Shown here piece by piece: positions 1-9,937 of a DNA stretch of 64,000 nt; position 1 is the first letter of the stretch; each line of letters begins with the position of its first letter. Origin of the DNA: Anabaena azotica FACHB-119 (GTDB taxonomy: Bacteria > Cyanobacteriota > Cyanobacteriia > Cyanobacteriales > Nostocaceae). A program made the translations under genes and the position numbers. Under the pieces are notes generated by a model. That model had not been told where the DNA came from and made no database searches. It saw only the letters and a program-made list of their open reading frames with translations. The stretch spans positions 124,001-188,000 of the forward strand of contig NZ_JACJSG010000006.1 of assembly GCF_014697625.1 (NCBI RefSeq), read 5' to 3'.

Positions 1-71
1 TCTGTGGGTAATTCTTTGTACAGCTCACCAGTCAGAATCTGGGAGTTGGCATCAGTATATTTTTGACTCAT
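1..71 (-). CDS. Partial 5' end of an unidentified gene (runs off left edge)
   Basis: An open frame starts at the ATG at 71-69 on the minus strand and stays open to the window edge, giving about 23 residues beginning MSQKYTDANSQ. An in-frame TGA lies four codons upstream of the ATG, so this ATG is the first possible start. No strong ribosome site is visible. Too little is present to name a product, and a chance frame of this length cannot be excluded. Confidence 0.4.
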   Translation of the reverse strand, partial: MSQKYTDANSQILTGELYKELPT

Positions 72-1351
72 TTGGGTTCAGTTAATTCCAGAAGTTTGCA
101 CAAGGTTCTCTCGGCTATGTTTAGCCATAGGGTGAAATCTAAGGTCAAGAAACTTGTTGCTTGTAGTATTAGCGAGGTTGGGCTGAGGCAGTAGTAGAGG
201 TTAGGTTACAGCTTTACAACCCAGGAAAACTTTTAAAGCAGTTATCAGTTGTCAGTTACCAGTTATCAGGCTTATGCTGGGGGATAAAGAAGCGCCAAGA
301 TACGCCTTCCACCAATTGGTGTGGTGTTTCACCAAGGATTTAACTGATAACTGTTCACTGTTCACTGTGAAAAACAGGTCGGTAGTTATGAAGACAAGCC
401 TACGTGAAATCAACACTAGCTTGCAATGAAGAATCTTTTGTTTGCACTTACCAATTCTTTCGGACTCGCTAGCATAAATGAATCTTGGGCAAAACATAGC
501 AAATTCTCTAGGCATCTTGCACTATTTGTTAAGTTATGTCACATTACTTAAGGAAATAATTCTTTACTTAGACTTCAATACCTAAGTAATTATGCTCAAT
601 ACTTGGCAGTATACTGATATCTTTTTCGATGTAAATCGAACTAGTTACGCTGGTACTATTGCCGAGGCAAAATCAATTTTAATTGATGAAAACAGTCAAT
701 CTAAATTGTTGAGTTCGCTTTAGAGCATAGTAATAAATTACAACAGCCAAAATATGACAATTATGATAGTAACGCTAACTGATTTTTTGTTATGTGCCAG
801 CATCCGTTGTTGTGTTTTTCTCCGGACATCCCATCAGTGGTGAGGATTTGTTAGTTGTCAGTGGTCGGTAGTTAGTAGCTGGTTTTAAATATCCATGAAA
901 CAATGGACTATTCAATCAGATCAAAGAAATTGACAACTAAACAAGCGATCGCGTCACCAAATCTATGTCTAATGATAGATAGCTTTTTAGAGGTAGAGGT
1001 CTGGTAGAGGGCAATGTATTTCTAATGACAGATGAATCAACTGATACATCCATATTAGATTCCTGAGTGAGTAATTTAAGAATAATTAAGAGGGCTAGTT
1101 AATGAGAAGATAACTGCAAATTTAGGCGAAATTAGGATTTTGGTTGGAATTATTGAGTTACTTGTAGAGGAGTAACACGAAATATGCAAAAAGAAATAGA
1201 GGTTTCCCTGGCTTTACATAAATAACACATAAAATTCATCTAAAAAATACATACAAATCTATACATTGATTTCGAGGAAACCCTCGTAAGGAGTCGGGTT
1301 TTACTATGCCTATAGGTAAAAATCAAAGCTGTTTTGGAGTTCTAAAACGTA
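72..1351. other. Long intergenic region with short repeats and a leader-like stretch
   Basis: No convincing gene is seen. Short STRR tracts of the CAGTTATC/GTTCACTG type lie near 240-275 and 340-370. At 1184-1225 a 13-codon frame sits 11 nt behind a good GAGGAG site. It is followed by a small hairpin (CGAGG/CCTCG, 1273-1286) about 65 nt before the sensor kinase start. This may be a 5' leader for that gene, which is inference only. The rest is AT-rich and unremarkable. Confidence 0.5.
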
Positions 1352-3265
1352 ATGACTATCCAGTCAGAGTTAGATTTTAAGTTTGCTCATTTTCTGATAA
1401 ACAACACTGTAGAAGCAGCCTTTTGCTTAGGGGAGGACTGGCAGTTTCTCTATGTCAATTATGCAACTTGTCGCCTGATTGAATATTCTCGTGAAGAATT
1501 ATTGACGATGAGTTTGCCAGATGTAGATATAGATTTCTCTGCGCGTGATTGGGCGAAAATTCAATTACAAGATTCTGGCATATTTAAAACTCGCTATCGC
1601 GCCAAAAATGGGAGAACATTTTTGGTGGAAATATCACTGACTTTTATAGAAGATCAAGGCAGAAGATTTGGCTGCGCTTTTGTACGGGAAAAGAGTAGCG
1701 AAATAGTAGATTTAAGTGTACAAAAGTGGCTGAATGAATTAAGAGAAGCCAACAACAATCTGCAACAGCAAGTTGCGGAATTGAAGAAAAAAGAGACTAA
1801 TTTAGAAACATCTCTATCTGTATTGAGTTCGACTCTTGAATCTACTGCGATCGGGATTGTTTCTCTGAATTTTGAAGGCGATATTCTTAACTATAATCAA
1901 AAATTTGCGGAAATGTGGAGAATTCCACAGGCTTTAATTTTATCTAAAAAATGTCCGCGCTGCAAGGCTTTTTTTGAAAGCCAACTCAAAGACCCTGACA
2001 CTTTTAATAGAATGATTTGGGAGGTTTCTAGTACATCGAATATCGAGAGCTACGATGTTTTAGAATTGAAGGATGGTAGGGTTTTTGCTCAATATTCTCA
2101 GCCGCAGTGGTTGGGTGAAAAAATAATTGGCAGAGTCTGGAGTATTTGGGATATTACCAAATCTAGACAGACAGAAGAAGCATTGCGTTTGAATGAAGCA
2201 AGATTCCGTGCTTTGGCTGAGACTAGTGATGCGAGCATCTTTCTCATCCAAGGTAAGCAATTTTGTTATGTTAATCCCGCAGTACAGGTACTAACAGGCT
2301 ACACTAGAGAAGAACTATTAGATGGTTTTGATATTCGCAGGCTAATTAAACAGAGAAAAGGTAGACAGATACGTAATTCGGCTAAAGCAGCTAATTTTGA
2401 GTATCAAGAAATCACTATTCTGACTAAAAATGGTGTGGAACGTTGGTTAGCTGGTGCGGTAACAACAATCGATAGCACGATTGATTTTCAAGGTAAATCG
2501 GTGGAAATGATCACAGCTATTGATATCACCGATTATAAACAAGCTGAATCAGAACTTAACCAGGCTTTAGAACAGGCAAAACATCTTGGTGAATTAAGAG
2601 CAAGTTTTCTTGCTATGGTTTGCCATCAATTCCGAAATCCTTTAAATATAGTTTCTTTTTCAAATAACTTACTGAAGCGATATCTTGATGGGGAAACAGA
2701 GGAGACAGTGCAACCAATACTCGACCAAGTTCAATTATCTATTCAACAACTTAACCAAATGTTGGATGATATGTTGTTCTTTGCCAGGACAGAAGCAGCC
2801 AAGCTGAAAGTCGAACCGAACCAATTTGAGTTAGTGGAGTTTTGCAATGATTTAGTCGCACAAATGCAAATGGGTAACTTTCCCAATCTGATTAATTTTA
2901 TCAGCCAGGAGAACTATCTAACAGTTTGGATGGATAAGAATATATTAGATTCGATTCTGAAGAATTTGCTAGATAATGCCGTGAAATATTCTCCCTCTGG
3001 TAGTATGGTGGAGTTGAAACTTTTCCGTAACAATGAAAAGGTAGTTCTGCAAGTCAAAGATAGTGGAATTGGCATTTCCTTACCAGACCAAAAACGACTT
3101 TTTGAACCATTTTACCGAGGCAACAATGTTGATCATATTCCAGGTACTGGACTGGGACTGTCGATTGTGAAAACACTGGTAGATTTACATAGCGGTCAAA
3201 TTGCTGTGGAAAGTAAAGTTGGTGTAGGTACAACATTTACCGTAATTCTACCATACACAATATAA
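1352..3265 (+). CDS. Multi-PAS sensor histidine kinase
   Basis: A 637-residue kinase with no transmembrane segment, so probably cytoplasmic. Roughly three PAS-like domains (about 10-120, 150-275 and 285-405), with a coiled coil near 125-155, precede a HisKA dimerisation domain. The H box is CHQFRNPL with phospho-acceptor His near residue 425. The C-terminal HATPase shows the N box (LLDNAVKYSP), G1 (DSGIGIS) and G2 (GTGLGLS). GGAG lies 13 nt before the ATG. A REC-AraC response regulator starts about 100 bp downstream on the same strand, so the two probably form a two-component pair. The stimulus is unknown; no haem- or flavin-binding PAS signature is obvious. Confidence 0.9.
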   Translation: MTIQSELDFKFAHFLINNTVEAAFCLGEDWQFLYVNYATCRLIEYSREELLTMSLPDVDIDFSARDWAKIQLQDSGIFKTRYRAKNGRTFLVEISLTFIEDQGRRFGCAFVREKSSEIVDLSVQKWLNELREANNNLQQQVAELKKKETNLETSLSVLSSTLESTAIGIVSLNFEGDILNYNQKFAEMWRIPQALILSKKCPRCKAFFESQLKDPDTFNRMIWEVSSTSNIESYDVLELKDGRVFAQYSQPQWLGEKIIGRVWSIWDITKSRQTEEALRLNEARFRALAETSDASIFLIQGKQFCYVNPAVQVLTGYTREELLDGFDIRRLIKQRKGRQIRNSAKAANFEYQEITILTKNGVERWLAGAVTTIDSTIDFQGKSVEMITAIDITDYKQAESELNQALEQAKHLGELRASFLAMVCHQFRNPLNIVSFSNNLLKRYLDGETEETVQPILDQVQLSIQQLNQMLDDMLFFARTEAAKLKVEPNQFELVEFCNDLVAQMQMGNFPNLINFISQENYLTVWMDKNILDSILKNLLDNAVKYSPSGSMVELKLFRNNEKVVLQVKDSGIGISLPDQKRLFEPFYRGNNVDHIPGTGLGLSIVKTLVDLHSGQIAVESKVGVGTTFTVILPYTI

Positions 3266-3399
3266 ACCTTATTTGTTCCAAGTTCTAAGTGTTAAGTTTT
3301 TACTTCATATTTATGAAATGGAACAAAGGGATATTGCTTAACACTGAATGCAGAGATTGGTAAAGACTATTGATGCAAACTTCTATTTACGGAAAAACA

Positions 3400-4230
3400 A
3401 TGCAGGAATCATCACGTACAATTCTAGTCATTGAAGACGATACAGTAACCCGCAATCTCTACTTAAAGGGATTGAAAATTGAAGGGTTCGATGCTATCGG
3501 TGCTGAGAATGGGATGGTGGGTATTCAAAAAGCACAAGAGTATTTACCTGACATAGTGATTTGCGATATCATGATGCCGCAAATGGATGGCTATGCTGTT
3601 CTGACTGCACTCCGCCAAGATCCGCGAACAGCACCTATTCCCCTGATTTTTCTGAGTGCTAGCGATACTAGGGGAGATATTCGCAAGGGGATGGAATTAG
3701 GGGCTGATGATTATATTACCAAACCATCTACTCTAGATGAGTTACTCAAAGCGATCGCCGTTCGCTTACGCAAGCAAGCATCTCTGCAAAACTGGTGCAA
3801 TAATTTTATCACCAAAAGCATAAAACCTGCGCCTGTAGCTAATTCCGCCGCCACAACTCCGACAGAACCTCAGTCAATTTTCCCCGCCACCCCCCAATTG
3901 AAAGAAGTTTTTGACTTTATTGAGGCTTATTTTCATCAGGGGATTACACTATGTGATGTGGCGGCGGCTGTTGGTTACTCTCCCGCTTATTTGACTAACC
4001 GCGTAGCTAAACAGACAGGAGATACTATCAATAACTGGATTGTCAAACGCCGGATGGCGGAAGCTCGTCGTTTACTGCAAAATAGTGATGAGACAGTAGA
4101 ACAAATTTCTCGCTCATTGGGATATCAACACGTATGTCATTTCTCCCGCCAATTCCGCCAACATAATGGTTTACCTCCCCACGCTTGGCGGTTGTGCTAT
4201 AAGCAGAAACAAGAACTGGTCAAAACTTAA
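3400..4230 (+). CDS. REC-AraC family response regulator
   Basis: A CheY-like receiver (acid pair IEDD, phospho-acceptor Asp in CDIMMPQMDG, conserved Lys in ITKPS) is joined by a Pro/Ala/Thr-rich linker to a C-terminal AraC/XylS DNA-binding domain. That domain has two helix-turn-helix units and the signature SLGYQHVCHFSRQFR. It is expected to be a transcription factor switched by phosphorylation. The adjacent PAS kinase is the likely partner. The frame also allows a TTG at 3370 and an ATG at 3373; I chose 3400 because the receiver fold begins a few residues later. The AraC output is rarer in bacteria than OmpR or NarL outputs. Confidence 0.88.
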   Translation: MQESSRTILVIEDDTVTRNLYLKGLKIEGFDAIGAENGMVGIQKAQEYLPDIVICDIMMPQMDGYAVLTALRQDPRTAPIPLIFLSASDTRGDIRKGMELGADDYITKPSTLDELLKAIAVRLRKQASLQNWCNNFITKSIKPAPVANSAATTPTEPQSIFPATPQLKEVFDFIEAYFHQGITLCDVAAAVGYSPAYLTNRVAKQTGDTINNWIVKRRMAEARRLLQNSDETVEQISRSLGYQHVCHFSRQFRQHNGLPPHAWRLCYKQKQELVKT

Positions 4231-4874
4231 GAGTAGTTATTAGTCATTTGTGAGCGTTGCTGGCGTACTTACGCTTGGTAATCCAAGTTTGTTGATTATC
4301 ACTTAGCTCTGATGACTTATACATTTTGAATGTTAAATTTTTCTAGAATAATTAAGCTATTTGTTATTTCATCAAGTATGAAATAATCAATCATTTGCAA
4401 TTGCCAAAAGTAAAATCGTCAGAGTTTAGCGTATGCCTTGTTAGAGGCAATTACGAATTATTCTGAGGGTATGTTTTAAGTTTTTCAAGCTATTTCCCAA
4501 GTTAAATATGATTTAGTAATATGCCCTTTCTGGAGATAGAGGGATAAACCCTTCATTAAAGTTAAATTAAGTTTATTGACTGTTTCACACTCAAGTTAGC
4601 TCCTGAACAAGTGTCTTGGGAGCTTTATTCATGAGACTTGAAGTGTCGTATAGTCTTTGACGTAAACTCAATTAAATATGTTGTCCCTGTTTAATGACAA
4701 TAACAACTTTATTTTGTATGGCTTTTTTATAACTATCAAAAGCACTTTACATGAAACTTATATTAAGGCATATTCAGTGAACTTTTATTTTATCTTAACA
4801 TTTCTCAACTTTTCTCGTGAGGTTGAATGAAACCATGACAGAGCAAGCCGAAAAACTGGTTTCCAACTAATAGA
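4231..4874. other. AT-rich intergenic region
   Basis: No gene supported. Two tiny overlapping frames occur behind a GAGG near 4820. The second (ATG at 4834, about 11 codons, MTEQAEKLVSN) stops just before the dispersed element at 4875. It could be a stub of a gene that the element replaced, but this is not demonstrable from the sequence. Confidence 0.4.
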
Positions 4875-4979
4875 TATAGCAATAGCCAAGACAGTTAGGA
4901 CATGAGGAAATGAAAAAACTTAGACAGCAAAAGACTTTTAATTCTGTAACCTGTTCCCTGTCCCCTGTCCCCTGTGATA
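4875..4979. mobile_element. 105-bp MITE-like element, family A copy 1
   Basis: Starts TATAGCAATAGCC and ends in a CCTGTCCCCTGTGATAT tract. It matches the copies at 23122, 32974 and 49840 at both ends. In the best copies the ends are inverted repeats (TATAGCAG and CTGCTATA). It ends about 36 bp upstream of the short-chain dehydrogenase start. Confidence 0.65.
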
Positions 4980-5002
4980 TTGACAGATTTCGGATTAAGT
5001 CG

Positions 5003-5008
5003 AAGGAG
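5003..5008 (+). promoter_or_regulatory. Ribosome binding site deciding the SDR start
   Basis: AAGGAG lies 7 nt before the ATG at 5016. It favours this start over the upstream in-frame start at 4974, which lies in repeat sequence. Confidence 0.8.
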
Positions 5009-5015
5009 TATATTT

Positions 5016-6026
5016 ATGCAATTGAAGCCAATTAATCAACAGGTAGTTGTCGTTGTTGGGGCTTCCAGTGGAATTGGACGTGAGACAGCGCTGCGCTTTG
5101 CTAAAGGTGGTGCAAAGGTAGTTGTTGCCGCGCGGAGTCAGTCGGGGTTAGAGTCTTTAATTAAAGAGATTACCGAGTTTGGTGGTGATGCAATAGCGGT
5201 AGTTGCTGATGTACAACACTTTGAACAAATAAAGGCGATCGCAGATAAAGCTGTAGACTATTACGGCAGACTCGACACTTGGGTACAAGTCTCGGCTATT
5301 GGTCTGTTTGCCACCTTTGACAATACCACACCAGAAGAGTTTAAGCACGTGATTGATGTTAGCCTGATGGGGCAAGTGTACGGGGCGATGGCTGCACTTC
5401 CTCACCTCAAGCGCGAAGGTAGGGGTGCATTGATTCACGTTTCCTCAATGGAAGGTACGCGATCGCTACCATACCAAAGCGCCTATTCCTCAGCCAAACA
5501 TGGGGTAGACGGTTTCATCGATGCAATGCGTCTAGAACTGATAGATGATAAATGGCCGATTAGCGTTACCAGTATTAAGCCAGCCGTCATCAACACACCC
5601 TTCTGGAATAATGGTCTAACAAAATTGGGTGTCAAGCCATCCGGCGTACCACCTTACTATGATCCGCGATTAGTAGCTAACGCCATCCTCCACGCCGCCG
5701 AACATCCCACCCGCGAGTTGTTGGTTGGGGATGTAGCGAAAATATTAGACATACTTCATCGCATCTCCCCACAACTCACAGACACATTATTACTACTCGT
5801 CGGCTTCCAATTTCAACGCAGTTCCGGCGAACCTAAATCACCAGATGACCCCAACAACTTTTATCAACCTGTTCCAGAACACGATAGAGTAGATGGCGAC
5901 TACAGCCACTTGGTAATTCCCAGTATTTCCGACTTTATCGAACAGAATCCGCCACTACAATGGGGTGCGATCGCTGCTGGTACTTTCTTAGCTTTCCTCG
6001 CAGCGCAGGCGGTTAGGCGGACTTGA
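5016..6026 (+). CDS. Short-chain dehydrogenase/reductase with C-terminal membrane anchor
   Basis: A 336-residue protein. The N-terminal Rossmann domain has the SDR cofactor motif GASSGIG near residue 16 and the catalytic Ser and YxxxK (SAYSSAKHG), so it is a classical NAD(P)-dependent oxidoreductase. It is longer than the usual 250 residues. After residue 250 there is a hydrophobic segment, a polar linker and a final hydrophobic helix (AIAAGTFLAFLAAQ) that could tether it to a membrane. Substrate unknown. It stands alone, with a dispersed element in front and an STRR directly behind its stop. Confidence 0.85.
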   Translation: MQLKPINQQVVVVVGASSGIGRETALRFAKGGAKVVVAARSQSGLESLIKEITEFGGDAIAVVADVQHFEQIKAIADKAVDYYGRLDTWVQVSAIGLFATFDNTTPEEFKHVIDVSLMGQVYGAMAALPHLKREGRGALIHVSSMEGTRSLPYQSAYSSAKHGVDGFIDAMRLELIDDKWPISVTSIKPAVINTPFWNNGLTKLGVKPSGVPPYYDPRLVANAILHAAEHPTRELLVGDVAKILDILHRISPQLTDTLLLLVGFQFQRSSGEPKSPDDPNNFYQPVPEHDRVDGDYSHLVIPSISDFIEQNPPLQWGAIAAGTFLAFLAAQAVRRT

Positions 6027-6085
6027 GTTATCAGTTATCAGTTATCAGTTATCAGGTGATGTTAACTGTTAACTGTTCACTGACA
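6024..6085. repeat. STRR (CAGTTAT heptamer)
   Basis: About five tandem copies of a 7-bp unit right after the SDR stop, then TTAACTG/TTCACTG variants. Confidence 0.85.
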
Positions 6086-6096
6086 GTTCCCAGTCC

Positions 6097-8877
6097 CTAT
6101 TGCGAAACTAACTGTGCATTCAATGCTTTGGTGATGCGATCGCGAGAAAATTGCAAGTGGGCTAAGGTGTAAATATCGCCTTGTTTACCCAATTGTCTTA
6201 ACTGGGTGTCAATGGCTGTTTGCAGTTGACGTAACTCATACCAAGCTATTGTGCGTCCATCTTCGGGTGCATCAAGATTATGTAAGACCATCTCTAGGAG
6301 GATATCTAAATATTCTCGTTGCAGTGAACGACGAATACTAGAGATTGGCTTTGGTTGGGGTGTAGTGAGAACTTCTGTCCAAATACCTTGTTGCAAGGTG
6401 TCGAATAATTCTGGTAAGGTAAGGGCTTGCTGGGTTGGGGTTTTCAGTTCTATATCTTGGATACGGTGGAGACGTTCGTTGTCTAAGAGCGATCGCAGGA
6501 TATACCGTTGAAAATTTAACACCCGTTCATGAATGGGATAGTCTAGGCGATTGTTGGGTACAGAACTTCCCCAATGTTGCCAACGGGAGGGCGCTAGTTG
6601 GTTGAGTAATTTGGGTGAGAAGCTAAACGCATCCTCAGCAAAAACATACTCTTGTAACTCTGCTAAAGCCTGACGCTGTTTGTCAAGGGGAACTGGCACA
6701 AAAGCCCAAGCACTATCATCACTGACATGAGTCCGCCGGAAGGATTGTCCACCAATATATTTGGAAAGTAAAGCAGCGTTACGAAAATAATATTTCAATA
6801 CCCGATTAAATAAAACGCGCAAATGGCTGTAACTTTCACCTGGCGGTAGATAATGGTCATCAAGACGCTGCCACATCACACGGGCGTTATCCATTTGCCA
6901 TTGTGAATATACCAGCACATCACTACTCATATCCCAGAGATTCGCCAGAGGATTGATATCCCAGATATCTTCATCAGTTGCGTAAGATAATTCTGGTTGC
7001 GGAGATGCCAAAGCAATCTGCTGTAAAAAATCTTTCTCTTCTGCCGGGGTAATTACCTCATCTACTCCATGAGGACTATTTTTATAACCATACTCAATCG
7101 CCCATTCATCATAAGGCCCAATTACCTCTGGAAAATAGTCCCCTTGTTCCACTCCTTGGGGTGCTATATTCACGGGTAAATAGTCCATCACCGAACCGAC
7201 TAAACCTTTGATACGAGTGATTTCTACGTTATTTAACTCCTGGGGAGTCAACATAGTGCTACCGTGAAAGTTATGGCGTAAACCCAGAGTATGACCAACT
7301 TCATGGGCGACGAGATAGCGCAGGTATTGATGCACATATTCCTGCATCGCCTCGCTACTAGGTTTAGTATTGTGCAGAAGGGATAACGCCAACGCCCCCA
7401 TAGCTGCTTGTTCGGATGTATTTTGGCTATAGCAGAGTTCGGACTGGGGATTGGGGGAGAAAGGGGAAAGGGGATTGGGGATTGGGGATTGGGGAATAAG
7501 ATATTCTTCTGTTGCCTCCTGCCTCCTGCCTCCTGCCTCCTGCCTCCTGCCTCCTGCCTCTTTTCCCCTACACATACCCAGCGATGAATTATCATCCATC
7601 AAGGCGCGGTATTCTTGCTGAACAGATAGCACCATGTTGGCATCAATGATGATATCTGCGTCTAAAATTTCTCCTGTGAGGGGGTTGACACGGACTGGGC
7701 CTTTGGCGAAGCCTGCATCTAGAGAATTAAACCAGCGAATAGTATTGTAACGGACATCGGCAGGTTGCCAGTCCGCATCATCTGGCATTTGTCGCACTTC
7801 AATGGCGTTAGCAAATCCGGCTTTGGCAAAGGCTTTGTTCCACATGAGTACGCCTTCTTGAATGGCTTGACGATAGGCGTGGGGTACAGCATTTTCAATC
7901 CAAAATACTATCGGCTGTTTGGGTGGTGATAAGGGTGCGTTAGGATCTGATGGTTCGAGATGCCAACGATTGATGTAGCGGACAAAGGGTTCTTGATTGT
8001 TGTGATTTGAGAAGTCTTGAAAAGCAGTGATGAAATATCCTACGCGATCGTCGGCTAGTCTGGGAATATAGCCGTTGTTTTCTGGAAGTTGGGAAAAACT
8101 ATAATGTAGTTTGAGCGTGAGCGATCGCCTATCAGGTAAGGTAACTAAATCTGCTCCTTCTGCTGAGGAAAAACCGTAAATTGACTCAATTTCTAGATTT
8201 TCGGGTAAACTATTAACATCACCAAAATATGATTTGTTTCTTTCTAGGTGGTAGTCAGCTTGTAGAGAGTATTTCAATAGAGGAGTTAAACCTGCGAAGT
8301 CCTGCATCAGCAGGTCATCTAAATCTATGAGAATATTTCTGCTACGGGGGTCAATAGTGTTTATGGGTAAGGAATAGAGAACTGAATCGCTAAATGAACG
8401 AGCAAGCGATCGCTGTTCTGGATTACCCGTTTCTGTACGGAATTTAACATTACGCACCACAAAGTGCAAATTATTATTAACTCGCCGGAAATAAAATAAA
8501 TAATCAGCTAAAGGTGAACCGCTATAAATACCGCTTTCCCCCACACCCGATTCTAATGTAACTGTAGCTAAGTAGTTTTTATTCAATTGCTCTGGCTTAA
8601 TTTCTAAGAAAACTTCCCCAGAATTTTCTCGTTTATAAATAGTAAAAAGTCCTTGTAGCTTCTGCGCTCCCTTCACTAGCTCACGAAATCGCCAAAAATC
8701 TTCCTGTGGTTTTTCCCCACGATCATTTTCAGCAACAGCTATTTCCACTACCGGGAGGGGACTGAGTTGCTCTATATCAGGCTGTGTTAGTTGCTCGGCT
8801 TTTGCATCATAAGAAATCAGTAATAAATTACATAAAAACACTATAAATACTACTAACTTAGCTATCCAGTATTTCAT
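6097..8877 (-). CDS. Zinc-dependent metalloprotease (DUF5117/DUF5118 type) with internal STRR
   Basis: A 926-residue protein with an N-terminal signal-type hydrophobic segment (about residues 7-24), so probably exported. The catalytic zinc motif HEVGHTLGLRH starts at residue 525, a metzincin-type HExxHxxGxxH. The protein matches the architecture of large cyanobacterial and bacteroidete zinc metalloproteases with DUF5117 and DUF5118-like parts. Between about residues 438 and 482 lies a low-complexity insert (GGRRQEA repeats, then a Pro/Ser/Asn-rich stretch) encoded by a 7-bp tandem repeat and further repeat DNA. It sits upstream of the catalytic helix. The insert keeps the frame open, but gain or loss of one 7-bp unit would shift the frame and remove the active site. 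Substrate unknown. Confidence 0.85.
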   Translation of the reverse strand: MKYWIAKLVVFIVFLCNLLLISYDAKAEQLTQPDIEQLSPLPVVEIAVAENDRGEKPQEDFWRFRELVKGAQKLQGLFTIYKRENSGEVFLEIKPEQLNKNYLATVTLESGVGESGIYSGSPLADYLFYFRRVNNNLHFVVRNVKFRTETGNPEQRSLARSFSDSVLYSLPINTIDPRSRNILIDLDDLLMQDFAGLTPLLKYSLQADYHLERNKSYFGDVNSLPENLEIESIYGFSSAEGADLVTLPDRRSLTLKLHYSFSQLPENNGYIPRLADDRVGYFITAFQDFSNHNNQEPFVRYINRWHLEPSDPNAPLSPPKQPIVFWIENAVPHAYRQAIQEGVLMWNKAFAKAGFANAIEVRQMPDDADWQPADVRYNTIRWFNSLDAGFAKGPVRVNPLTGEILDADIIIDANMVLSVQQEYRALMDDNSSLGMCRGKEAGGRRQEAGGRRQEATEEYLIPQSPIPNPLSPFSPNPQSELCYSQNTSEQAAMGALALSLLHNTKPSSEAMQEYVHQYLRYLVAHEVGHTLGLRHNFHGSTMLTPQELNNVEITRIKGLVGSVMDYLPVNIAPQGVEQGDYFPEVIGPYDEWAIEYGYKNSPHGVDEVITPAEEKDFLQQIALASPQPELSYATDEDIWDINPLANLWDMSSDVLVYSQWQMDNARVMWQRLDDHYLPPGESYSHLRVLFNRVLKYYFRNAALLSKYIGGQSFRRTHVSDDSAWAFVPVPLDKQRQALAELQEYVFAEDAFSFSPKLLNQLAPSRWQHWGSSVPNNRLDYPIHERVLNFQRYILRSLLDNERLHRIQDIELKTPTQQALTLPELFDTLQQGIWTEVLTTPQPKPISSIRRSLQREYLDILLEMVLHNLDAPEDGRTIAWYELRQLQTAIDTQLRQLGKQGDIYTLAHLQFSRDRITKALNAQLVSQ
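7513..7561. repeat. Heptamer STRR inside the metalloprotease gene
   Basis: Seven copies of TGCCTCC, the last one imperfect, on the plus strand, read as EAGGRRQ repeats on the minus strand. A further GGGGATTG-type tract follows at 7445-7500. The repeats lie within the coding frame. Confidence 0.95.
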
Positions 8878-9470
8878 CCTTGATTTTTCTGCCTGAAGCG
8901 GTTTTGTGTGTAGAAAATGTAGATTAATATGCTATTTGCCAGCTTTTCAAATACTGCCTAGATATTGATAACTTAAGCGCATATAAATCTACTTGAGTTA
9001 GACAAACTATTGTTTGTCCATAGGAAAAACGACAATACTACCCAAAAGTATTGTGTGGTTTGATTGCATGAGAGTCATTTGGTAATTTTTCATTTATAAG
9101 ATAAAATTAACAATTTAGCAATATTTACCTCTCAAGATATACATACCATAAACCCACAGATAGATGTTTTTGCACTATATCTGCATTAGAACCTAAAAAA
9201 TGTAGTGGATGCTACGGCTAAAGATTGTGACGATGACAGCAGGCTAGCACTACTTAGAGAATTAGTCAAAATTTATCACGGGTGTACTGACACAAACACC
9301 ACCTTTGATAGTGGTTGCATCAAATTTATTCAGCATTGACTACATAAATCTCACAATTTTTATACCCCATATGTATGAAGGCAAAAGCTGGTTAGTTGAG
9401 GGAACCTAGTTATCAGGAAGCTTAATCGGTTTTCAAGTAAAACCTTTAGTAACTTCATGAGGTAATAAAG
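8878..9470. other. Divergent intergenic region
   Basis: Separates the metalloprotease (minus) from the pentapeptide protein (plus), so it must hold both promoters. A perfect inverted repeat, GACAAAC-tatt-GTTTGTC, lies at 9001-9018 and could be an operator. No small gene is supported. Confidence 0.5.
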
Positions 9471-9902
9471 ATGAAACTAGAGATTTTAGCTACCACAGCA
9501 CTATTAAGTACAATTGCTTTCACGACTCCAGCACAAGCTGCAAATCCTGCTCATGTTCGACAATTACTCGCAACTAGGAGTTGTGCAGGGTGTAACCTCG
9601 CAGGAGCAAACTTACAGCAAGCTCATTTAATTGGTGCTGACTTGAGAAATGCCAATTTAGCAGGAGCAAACCTCAAATCAGCTAATTTAGAAGGTGCTGA
9701 TTTAACTGGTGCAAACCTCAAAGGAGCTAATTTAAGCGATGTTTTCGCCAGCGATGCTAGTTTAACCGGTACGAATTTGACAGGTGTTAAACTCACTAAC
9801 GCCGAACTCCACAATGCTGATTTAGAAGGCGCTATCTTAGCTAATGCTGATTTAAGAGGAGCCATTTTAAATGGTGCTTTGTATGGCGGCTATGTCAGAT
9901 AA
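9471..9902 (+). CDS. Exported pentapeptide-repeat protein
   Basis: 143 residues. A signal peptide (MKLEILATTALLSTIAFTTPAQA) ends in an AxA cleavage site near residue 23. Nearly the whole mature part consists of A(D/N)LxX pentapeptide repeats (GANLQQAHLIGADLRNANLAG and so on), about 17 in all. These predict a right-handed quadrilateral beta helix. A Cys pair (RSCAGC) caps the N-terminal end of the helix. Probably periplasmic or thylakoid-lumenal. Many such proteins exist in cyanobacteria and their roles are mostly unknown. GAGG lies about 10 nt before the ATG. Confidence 0.9.
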   Translation: MKLEILATTALLSTIAFTTPAQAANPAHVRQLLATRSCAGCNLAGANLQQAHLIGADLRNANLAGANLKSANLEGADLTGANLKGANLSDVFASDASLTGTNLTGVKLTNAELHNADLEGAILANADLRGAILNGALYGGYVR

Positions 9903-9937
9903 AATAGCAAGAAACAGGGGAGTAGGTGTTGAAACCA

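Noticed and set aside
252..515. 87-residue frame on the minus strand
   Set aside because: Built partly from STRR sequence, no ribosome site and no recognisable protein features.
1287..1330. Possible riboswitch before the PAS kinase
   Set aside because: Some GC-rich pairing is seen, but no known riboswitch core could be traced.
7248..7595. 115-residue frame inside the metalloprotease gene
   Set aside because: It is an alternative frame through the 7-bp repeat; the metalloprotease frame is clearly the coding one. Its openness matters only for the slippage idea.
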